Of a stretch of DNA of 64,000 nt, positions 1 to 15,800 are shown in pieces. A model generated the notes under the pieces. That model was not told the origin of the DNA, did not search any database, and saw nothing but the letters and a program-made list of their open reading frames with translations. The position numbers were made by a program, and so were the translations under genes. This DNA is from Klebsormidium nitens (lineage: Eukaryota; Streptophyta; Klebsormidiophyceae; Klebsormidiales; Klebsormidiaceae), in the NCBI GenBank assembly GCA_000708835.1, contig DF236987.1, positions 62,001 through 126,000 on the forward strand. Reading direction: 5' to 3'. Within the stretch, counting starts at the first letter, position 1. Each line of letters starts with the position of its first letter.

Positions 1-1885
1 ACGCGGGGTGGAGGTTGGGTAGCGGGGTTCCCTGTAAAACGCATGCCGTCATGAAATGCCCAGTACATATGTGATGTAATGCCAGGAGGAAATTCCGTCC
101 TCTGGCAAAGGACAACCAACCAGCGCAAATGTTGGTAAAGCGACCTACTAAGCGATTATGAGCCACGTAAGCTGCTGCTTCAAGCCTTTGTGGGCAGCAC
201 AGACCGGATTGGCGGTTAGTATCGTCGCACAATGCCATGTTATTATTTTAACATCCAAAGCGGCTCTCTTTGAAGGTGATTGAATACTCGCTGGATTCTT
301 GACTGCACGCATTAGCGCCCACCGCTCATAATCCTCACAAACCTTTGAAGTGGGCTCGAAGCTGATTGTTTGCAGCAGCTCTGAACCGTCCATGTTCTCT
401 ACCAGAATGAAAACGAATGCCAAAAGACCCACACCTACCTTAGTTTCACAACGTTCTCCTTCTCGTCCCTCCCCTCCCTCAGTTCGTGCATGCAAAGATC
501 CGCCCCCGGAGGAGCTGGGCACACCCTCACAAACAGCTCCAGCCGGCCGATGCGGGCATTCCCACCACCCAAAGCGTCTAGCTGCTCCGCCATGTGAATA
601 GCCCCCGGAGTTAAGCAGGCGGGCAGGCTTTGCTCGTGTGCATTGCCAACGACTGGTGGGTACAACAATGGGGACCGCATTGTGGAAAACCCCGCTCACG
701 TCGTGGGGGCGATGCGAGCAAGATCAGAAAAACGTGACCAACTCTGGAGTCTCACTCCTTGCAGCATTGCTCGCACATGGACACGGCATCCGATCTCGTT
801 CGGAACAGGTCAGCGCTGAGCTGTTCCCTCAAGTGAGCCCCTACCAAGACGGCACCATGAGTAAGACTGCGCAGAAAAAGAGCCGTCTATCTAATCCACT
901 CAGGTAAGGAACTGAGATTGGCCCAAAGCTGCGGATTGCCACCCAGTTCTTGGAATGCCAGCCACTGGATTGGATTCTATGAAGTCCGACGATTGAGCCG
1001 CCGAATGCTCCGGACCAGGCCACTCCAAAGCATGGAGGGTGATCAGTTCTACAATTCTGATTACGTACGTTCAGAGATTCTTTGAGGGGCCTTTGAGCTC
1101 AAGTCTTTCCATATTGTTAAAACAAAGAAACGTCTGATCAGATATACTTTTCGCCTGCTTCGTTGGCCATCTAAAGCCTTGCAGAAGCTGGCCACAGAAT
1201 CCGCGCAGGAGAATTCTACTAGCTGGCTTATGTACGCGCATTAAGTTTTGCTCTGCGCAATGCATGCCGTTCTTTGACAAAGCCTTCTGTCTGCAGCTCA
1301 GCGCAGCGGCGAAGCGTCAGAAGCGCCGCGAAACTTGTCGACCTGCTCCATGAATACAAAAGTATTAATCCCAAAACTTTGGGAGCGTCAGGGTGAAGGG
1401 TCTGCCATTGACCAGCATTGTAATCAACATCCAAGTCCAGTCCAGCTGTCCAGAGTGGTCTGTCAACCGCCGCCTTGGTGCTCGCCGCAAAAGTACTGTG
1501 CGCGAGCACCTGATATTGCCGGCGAGGGGTATAAAGCTCCGCAAGGGTGATCCCCCTGCAGAGGGGTTCAAGCAGACTTTCGATCAGGGGTTGATACAGC
1601 TTGTTTGTAACGCTCGCGCCATCCTGCAGGGCAAGCGTAACAAGGGAAGACTGCCAGACTGGATGTTTCGTTACCAGCGATCAAACCTGGCTTCTCCGCA
1701 TTGCAAGAGGCGAGCTCAAATCTGCACATTTGTGATTCAAGAGCTCCTTCGATCTCGCCTTTGCTTGTTGTAAGTGGAGGGTCAAGCCTCTGTTGCGAAG
1801 ATCTGCTCTTCTGCAGAATTCTTCGTTGCAAAACGGGCTAGCATTCCAACAAAAGTGGCCTGCTGTTGGCTTGATCCAGACAATC
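1..1885. other. Upstream region of the ASL gene, no gene seen
   Basis: I find no exon chain here that belongs to a recognisable family. Open frames on both strands are short, overlap one another and lack family motifs. The last part is presumably promoter and 5' UTR of the argininosuccinate lyase gene; its frame stays open upstream to about 1793, so a longer N-terminus is possible. The first 30 bases are G-rich and low in complexity. Confidence 0.5.
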
Positions 1886-8112
<6,227 letters not shown>

Positions 8113-9794
8113 AAGTAAGAATTAAATTGAAGTAGACTACATGCTTATCTAAGATAGTTGCTGTTATACGAGCCTTGTTTTGGGCGTTTGTGTTCGGCAA
8201 ACGAAACGAGACATTCTTATACTGAGCCTGGTCGTAGAGAACCAAGTCTCGATGGAATTTGGCGATGCAAACCTATGATGTAGGTCCCAAAAATGTCGAA
8301 AGAGATGGGCACAAAACACACGGGCATGTTGCAGAGCTCGCCTTCGATTTACTTCCTTTTACCGTCTTAGGAGCACGCCGGCTTTCATCATGCATGTCCT
8401 TGTACCATGTGTTGCACTACACAGTGACAAGTACATCTGCAGCGGGCGGAGAGGAGAGGCTGGAGGCTAACTGGCTAGAAGTAGCTGAAACGTTAATTGG
8501 ATGGTATCATTGAATGCCTCTAGATTGACCGATTGCATGTGACGAATCGGCTGGAGGCAGCGAGGCCCGCCCAGTCGCCAATATTCAACATGCTAATCAG
8601 TTACCATCGGCGATGAGTGCTCGAGCTATAATCATGGATTCACTCATGCAGTAGGAATGATCGATCGAGCATCATGCATGACGCGAGCTGCGATCCGACT
8701 CGGATGCATACATGATATATATATGGCCGGACGCAAGCTTACGTTCAAATCCTGCACAAATTAAAGGTCACGTGGCAAGATGCCCAACATACATGCGACT
8801 GAGCAGGCTAGCTTATCGATCGCTCATTCTGACACAATCGACGGTTATGGTAACTTACGGGTACATTATAACGCACGGTGCTTGCCGCGCATATTTTGGA
8901 GAGGCTATGTACAACTCGCTAGGACACCATATATGGAGCTGGGCGGCCAGACGTATGTGCACGCGGCTGGATTGAAACACAGGTATAGGCATCTTCAATG
9001 ATAGCTTCTTACAAGCAACCTATTTTTTGGAGGTGTCATCTAATTATCGATTCTGGGTGTTATCTGACCGTCCTCATTTGCCGCGAACTGACCAATTTAC
9101 ACTCATCCAGATCGAAGTTACCAAATGGTGAAGGGGTAAGATGACAACGACTTGAGGCAAAATTTGTTGACATCCTAGATCTTTGTATGGTGCACTTAGC
9201 AGCGACAAAGTACGTTGACGAGTGTCTGCCAGCGCGGACTGAATCTCGCGTAGATGCAATCGGCTAGCTTTCCGATAGGCTCCCTAGTCCCTGCAGCAAG
9301 AATGGCCGCAGATTAAGATTTACTCTGGATTCCTGGGTCCGCAAGTAACGCACCACTCAGCCCCACTTACATGAAAATGCACCACCAACTCAGAAAAGTT
9401 TGCCTGTCAACTTTGCGGTGTGCAAACTTTGCGGTGTGCAGAGATGCGGGTGGCAGGTACTTTAGAGAGTTTCTCCCTGGACTAGCAAGTAGGAAGTAGA
9501 CCTTGTTGTGACTGTTCCTCTGTGTAATGTGGTCCCAAGGGTTGAGCTTGGGGAAGTCAGATCACTGAGATGGAAGAAAGCTCTTCGAAAGACTTATCCA
9601 GGTTGAAGCAAACGAGGGCAAGAACGCCTTCCATACTGGCTGCCACTCCGGGGATTGCTCAAAATCAAGTTGGCCCATCCCATTGCAATTGAACCACAAG
9701 TTGTTCCTAGTTCAGGGACAGATCTGACCATACCAAGAGCATCAGACCACTGTTGTTGCTCACCTAAGAAGCCATGCCCACTGCTCTTGCACCT
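8113..9794. other. Intergenic region between ASL and the GT31 gene
   Basis: No gene is supported. About 8570-9000 is AT-richer and full of short palindromic words (CATG, TGCA, GATC, TATATA), a texture that recurs in other spacers of the window. A perfect 16-bp tandem pair lies at 9409-9440. The two genes converge, so this spacer should hold both 3' ends. Confidence 0.5.
9409..9440. repeat. Perfect two-copy 16-bp tandem repeat
   Basis: The unit AACTTTGCGGTGTGCA occurs at 9409-9424 and again at 9425-9440 without mismatch. It is one of many isolated two-copy tandem duplications in this window. Confidence 0.9.
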
Positions 9795-10748
9795 TTATTT
9801 CCTGCACTTTAGTAATCCCGCAGTATCAATTGCGTTCCAGGCATCTTCTGGCAACTTGTGGATGATCAGACTGTCATTGGAGCATCCGCCCCAATCATAG
9901 TCCATGAACCTTGCAGGCATATGGAAGAGCTTCGCCTTGGATGCTAGAATCCATCGGCCCATCATCATGTCCTCAGGCCAGGAGTCGATGAGCATATCCT
10001 TGGATGCTGATATCCAGGCACAGAAGTCATACGTCACCGCATAGCCCATGCCACTTGGATAATCATAGCTGAGTCCCTCGTCATCGACGGCTCCAGAAAC
10101 AGCGTAGCCCAAGACTGCCCTTGACAAAGGAAGTGCACCCTGCTTCATTAGCAAGAGAAATTGGTCAACCCGAAAGTAAGCATCATCTCCAAGTCTGACT
10201 AAATACTCAAATTGGTAGTTCTGCACTGCCCAGCCTATACTAAGTAGGACTTTCGTGGTCGTTGCCGAGGAATTTGGCCAAAGGTTGTAAAAGCCATCAT
10301 AGTCGGGGCAGTCCAAGAACAAGATGTCACCGTAGAATGAGGACTCGTTGCGCACGCTTTGCCAGTCTCTGTCAGCTTGCAGCATTTCCTTCTCGTTGGC
10401 TTTGCCTATAGCAAACCTGATAATCGCTGTCTCCCGCTCTCTCAAGCCCACTTTTTGCTCAGTCAATCTCAAACTTTCCGCAAACTGCCTCCTAAGCTTC
10501 TCTCTTCGTTTTAGGGAATGAGCTGCGGTAGTCACAATGACTACAATGGATGCGTTCTCTCGGTTCCGTGGAGCTGTCAACAACTTGGGAAGCACTAAAC
10601 GGACTGCTCTAGAGTGGCGGTTGCTACCACCATAGGGAGAAATATCAGACTTGTCCCATCTCCACCCCAGAGTGTTCAAACCAGGCGCAGTAATCAAGCA
10701 CACAAATAGCGACACTAGAGCTATGGCTGCCACCACATTGCGCGACAT
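9795..10748 (-). CDS. GT31-family glycosyltransferase (galactosyltransferase-like), type II membrane protein
   Basis: An intronless frame of 317 aa starts at an ATG at 10748. Residues 5-24 are one hydrophobic segment behind a short basic end, as in a Golgi type II signal anchor. Downstream the family marks of beta-1,3-galactosyl/GlcNAc transferases appear in order: a basic block RREKLRRQF where GT31 has its R-x-x-R-x-T/S-W region, the metal-site motif in VRLGDDAYF (a variant of the DDV/DxD motif), a Gly-rich SGMGYAV loop, and PEDMMMG in place of the EDVxxG motif. Such enzymes usually add sugars to arabinogalactan proteins or N-glycans; the donor and acceptor cannot be read from sequence. Lack of introns in a window of intron-rich genes might mean an origin by retroposition, but many plant GT31-like genes are short, so this is inference. 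Confidence 0.85.
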   Translation of the reverse strand: MSRNVVAAIALVSLFVCLITAPGLNTLGWRWDKSDISPYGGSNRHSRAVRLVLPKLLTAPRNRENASIVVIVTTAAHSLKRREKLRRQFAESLRLTEQKVGLRERETAIIRFAIGKANEKEMLQADRDWQSVRNESSFYGDILFLDCPDYDGFYNLWPNSSATTTKVLLSIGWAVQNYQFEYLVRLGDDAYFRVDQFLLLMKQGALPLSRAVLGYAVSGAVDDEGLSYDYPSGMGYAVTYDFCAWISASKDMLIDSWPEDMMMGRWILASKAKLFHMPARFMDYDWGGCSNDSLIIHKLPEDAWNAIDTAGLLKCRK

Positions 10749-12877
10749 CTTTTCACTCTCGTAAAAGAGAGGATTGCTTTGGACGACTTGTCATTGAACG
10801 GACTGCGCAATTCGGCACCATTCTAGCTGGCAGCCTAGCAGGAGGAAGGAGAACGACCTGTCTTAGGGCAGGCTCATTACAATGCAACTTCAATCACAGA
10901 TCTGTACCAGCCGCTTTTGACATTGTTGCAGGAGGATCCCTTCGTAAGTGAATGCTACATACCGGTAACGCAATTTAATGCAAGCCAGATAATCTATAAT
11001 AGCCTAGGCCAGTGTTCGACACGAGCCGTCACACCAGGCAAACGTCAGCCGACGAACTTGCCACCCGGCCGACTCAACCGAGGGGCGTCGGCCGAAAAGC
11101 CGACAGAATCGAGGTATGTTTCAGGGGTTTGGCTGACACAAGCCGACCGGTTCAGAGTTCCAGCCGACTGACCGGAGAACAAGTCGGCTCCCAGCCGACA
11201 AAATCAAAACTCCGTGTCGAACGCTGGCCTAGGCCCTAGCCTTAGGTACCTCCCATGGTACCTACCTGGGCAGTGGCCCCGGTGGGCCCGTGGGCCCCCG
11301 GGGCCCGGGCCCGGGGCGGGGTCAAGCAGCAAGCCTGCTAGCCACTTGAACAGGGGCGGGCCGGACGTGGAAGGAATGACGTGGCGACTCGGAATGTGAC
11401 CGGAGTCTCCAGACCATGCCAGTGGCAGGGGTCGGCACAGGTTTTTGGAAATGTCTGCTCAAGCCGACTTCCTTCTTTGGGGCGGCATCAGCTCTAGGCC
11501 TGAGGCTGTGGTATGGCGCTTCACACTTCTGATATGTCCCAGTTTGTCAGCGCGAGAGAGTCAATGCCCCCTCAGTGCCACATGGAAGGAAGCAATCAAA
11601 GGTAGGCCTGGTTGAAGATAGACCACCTTTATCAATGTGGGATAGGTAGTCAACAAACTCCTATGTTGAAGGCAGTGCTGATGTTGTGCTTCGCCTTTGG
11701 CTTGAGGTTTGGTCAATTTAATTGCAAGATTTGTCGCGTTGCAGCACCCTTTGATTGATTATGCAGCAATGAAACCTTTCAGCCATAGATAGGATTGAAG
11801 GTTGAAAGTGGGTTTGACTCTCAGATTGGATTGCTTAGTCAGCACTGACAGCAGTGCCCTGCATCAGGTGTGGAATGAATCAAGTGGCCAGGTGCCAGGT
11901 TGAAAATCATGAAAATTACTTGTCCTGCTTGAGCTGCTTTGTGTGAGGTACTTTGGTGCTTCTTTGCGTACCAAACTGAGTGTATTCTTGAGGTGTCAAG
12001 TCCCGATTCTTGGATCGCCGCCAATTAATGAAGAGATCAACAGGCACGATTGGGCTTTCTTATCTAGCAAGGAAGTCTGTTCTTCTTATTCCGTAAATTC
12101 TCCTTTCTCGGTACACCGCCGTCAAGTAAATTATCCAGAAACATGGCCAGGTTTGCTTATGTACGGACGAGAGCCTTTTTGATTTCAGAGGAGAGAGTCT
12201 TCGATTCAGGGTTCGATGCAATCGAGCATAGGCTCCATTGCTCCCACAGCACAGTGCTTATGTGAACGTTCCATCCACAGGTTCTGAGCGCTGGCGACAG
12301 ATCACAACCTCCGTCAACATGGAGCATTCTAACAGGTGCATCTTAGGCATCAGCAGCGGCAGCAACGTGCAGCTTGCTTCTTGCGGCCCTCCTCAGAGCC
12401 AAGTGAGCGGCGGGCGTGTTTGGGACTCGAGGCACTTGCAAGCTCAAACTGTGTGCACTGTGGCCTGCTGTCATCTTGAAGCAGCCGTGTTGAGAGGCTG
12501 GCCAGCATGGTCTGAGTAGCATGCTGGCTCACTCAGCGCGAGCACCTCTTAGATATACACACAATGGTGACTTGATTGACTTATGGAAGGTTCAACCGCG
12601 TCTGTAGATCCGATTCAATCAAGCCAACGTTGTCCACTTTCGAAAGGCTGTCCCTGAGTGCTCTGTCCTTCGTAGCCGCACTTCAAGAGGGTGGTGCAGC
12701 TGGCGGCGGTGCCGGGCCTACTTGGTTATTGCAAGGCTTCTTCGTGTATCAAACACAGTCTGATCTTTCTCAAACATTAGAGAATAATTTGAATTCTAGG
12801 TTTATCATTTAAGGTATTCAGATTCCCATCCAGGCATCGCTCTCCTTGTCCTCCATTCAAGGTTCGGCGCTCTTCTC
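10749..12877. other. Intergenic region between the GT31 and CRN-like genes
   Basis: The two genes point away from each other, so both promoters should lie here. A block at 11048-11199 is rich in GCCGAC (separate entry), and 11260-11360 is a very GC-rich stretch with runs of G and C. I see no exon chain with recognisable protein motifs. Confidence 0.5.
11048..11199. promoter_or_regulatory. Cluster of eight GCCGAC words (DRE/CRT-core-like)
   Basis: GCCGAC occurs at 11048, 11068, 11099, 11142, 11163 and 11194 on the plus strand and as GTCGGC at 11087 and 11183: eight copies in 152 bp, with a ninth at 11463. RCCGAC is the core of the dehydration/cold response element bound by DREB/CBF (AP2/ERF) factors in land plants. 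The block lies 300-450 bp upstream of the GT31 start codon. The words are seen; a regulatory role is inferred. It could instead be a decayed simple repeat. Confidence 0.35.
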
Positions 12878-15800
12878 ATGCAGGCCCCAAAGACGATCAT
12901 GGGGAATGCACCTGGACCAGCTCAGCACGCACCTGAAGGTTCGAGCGCAAACAGCGTGTCCCTGACCAGGATTCGAGCCCTGGTAAGGAGCGCGCTCCGG
13001 AAGGGGAGCGTGAGGGGGCAGCGCGTGTTCCGGAGAAATGCGGGGATTGTCTGCGGACTGGCGAGGGAGGTGTGCGGGTCAGCGGCCCTCCTCTGGACGG
13101 AGTCTGCCTGGAATGGGGCCCTGGAAACTGCCATGAGCGGCCTGGAGGGGCTGATCGACGTGCCAGAGTCGTCCCTGCTGGAGGGCTTCAGGCAAGCGGT
13201 CGCCTCGTCAGCTGCTGCCCACCTAGAGGGGCTGAAGCAGCAGGGCAGGGAGGGTAGCCCGGTGCAAAGGAGGGTGCAGGCCCGCAAGTCCAGAGGCCAG
13301 AGCGCAGACTGTGGGGGGCAAAGCAATCGTAACAAGCAGCCGGAAACAGGATTAGGTAAGAGGGCAGCGTCCCACCGTCTCCACCTTGATCAGTCTGGTC
13401 AGGCAATGCTAGATCATCGGGGCCATACTGCGGAAGACAGTACAGGGTGGGACTTGATCAGTGAAATGTGCATGTGTTACATTGCCTGCGTTGAGTGCGG
13501 GTTTCAGGAAAGGGGTCTTCAAAGCTTCTTTATGTACCAAGATGGTCCATGTCTGTCTAAGATAGGACGCCTTTATTCTCGGTACACGCGGTTACTTCCA
13601 CTTGGTCTCCAGGTTCGCATAGGCATGGTGTAGCTTACAACCTTCATGTCTGAACCGTTTCCTGAACCTTCCGTTTTCTTGGTGAGATTGTCTCGATGTG
13701 TGGTACATGGGCCATTCCGTTACAAGGCCTATTCAATCTCAGCTCAGGTCCCTCCTTCGGTATAATGGTTTGCCTTGCTCATGCGTACCTGTTATTTATT
13801 GCACCACCTGCAGGTGTTGGACATCCTAACACCGTCCTTCTGGCCTTTCCTTCAGATCATGCAGACCAGCACAGCCTCGAGTGTTGTGCGTGCGGCGCTA
13901 CTGCAGATTATGGGCTTCGGGGAGGAAAGGAGGGGGGGGCCATCAAGTATTTCTGCCGAGTGCATGCAACATCGAATGGCTACTTCCGTATCGACCCAGA
14001 TCGCGCAGGTGAGAGCATTCCGGAAACTTGCCTTTGGTGTGAACTCGATCCTCATGTTTATGTTTGCAGCTGCTTCTTGAGTTATTAGCAACGGGTAGAC
14101 CTTCTTTGTCATGCTTAATCACATGTATCTGCACATCTTGCAGTGTGGGCTCATGAACGTGTACTGCGTCAGTTGAAAGCACGGGTGGCAAGGCTTGAAG
14201 AGGAACTCCAGCAAATGGGAGGGAACTCATCTGCTGCAGATCCAGCACCAGGTGAGCGTGCGGTGCTAATTGGTGGTCCAATCTGATCAATTTTGCTGTC
14301 GTTCAAATCTGGGGGGTCACTGAGTTTGGTCATGCCTCTGGTGCATCGTGGATTCTCTTGTTTTGTTCATCGCCATGGGATTGTGGTAGCTGATCAACCT
14401 GCGCTTCGATCTTTGCCTCTGCAGTTCAGAACAACTTCCAAAGTGAGGGGCATTGGGCTACGATGCCAATGAGCAGGTCGCTTATAGGTAAGGCACTTCA
14501 ATAGCAGCTGAAAGGCGAAGACTTGTAAAACACTTGGGCTTCCTATGAACATTGCAAAAACAATTTTAGGGACTTGGGCTTGTCCTCCTACGAGATTTCT
14601 GTTGACTAAGCTTGGAACTTTCAAGATACTGCCAAATCGAACGAGGTGCATTGAGGGAGTCAGCTTCTGAATGTGTGCACCTTACGTGCAGCGACGCTTT
14701 TGAAGATTGGTTGCGTCGAATGCAATCCGGGACTTGGCCCAGACGAGGGGACCCCGGACAAGGTGGGTTTGGACAAGGGGAACCCTGCCGCGCAGGACAG
14801 GAACCAGCCACTGATGTACATGAGCATCAGGGAGTGCTCTTGTGTTTTTTCTCAGTGTCCATGCTATTATCGGCCTGTTTTATACATGGTTAGTACTAAT
14901 TTCAAAATCTCCATGCCACAGGTTGCACAGATTCGCAAGAGCTGGAAGGAAGCTTGTACGGCAATCAACCCCAGGCTACTTGATCTCCTGGCAAGCGAGG
15001 ATGTCACGTTGGCAGCCTGGAGGGGGCTTCCTCCGGGGGAACACCTTTCAACGGTGGAAACCTTGGCGAATGCGTACGAGCGGAAATGGCTCGTGGGCTG
15101 GACTACGTTCCTTATGAGGGTTGCAAGTAAGTGAATCGCAGCTTGGAACGAGTCTCAAAGTGGGGGTATTGGGCTAAGATGCGTACAAGCGACTGGCACT
15201 GCAACCGCGGCTGTGAATATAAAACAGAAGCAAAGGATATTTCTGGTTATAAGGATGATCAGATTGATGCACCATCGATTCTAGTTCTCTGGTTGTTGAA
15301 AACTTTGAGCACGCCCTGGGCTGCTCGCCCCTTACTGCCAGCCCCTTACTGCCAGCGAACTCTTGTAAAAGACTTGGGCTTCTTGCGAACATGCAAACAA
15401 CTGTAGAGCACTTGATTGTTCCTTCGGTCAGACTTCTGATGTCTTGCTTGGAAACTCGGATGAACGAGGTGCATCAAGGAGATCAGCTTTTGGCTGCGTT
15501 CACCTCACGTGCAGTAACACTACCAAAGAGTGGTGGCATCGAATTCAGTTCGGGACCTGGCCCAGACGAGGTGACCCCGGACGAGGTGAGCTTGGACAAG
15601 GGGAATCCTGCAGCGCAAGACAGGAACCAGCTATTGATGTACTCGAGCATCAGGACGCAATCTTGTGTCTTTTCTCAGTGTCCATGCTACTGTTAGATTG
15701 GGTACAACATCGTGGATGCTGATTGTCAACACCTCCATGCCACAGATTGCACACGTCCGCAAGAGCTGGGAGGAAGCTGGCAACACAATCCATCCCACGT

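Noticed and set aside
638-907. Open frame with a good donor (CAG|GTAAGG at 904), considered as the first exon of argininosuccinate lyase
   Set aside because: From the ATG at 857 it ends in the wrong phase for the exon at 2969, while 1886-2080 ends in phase 0 and has a transit-peptide composition.
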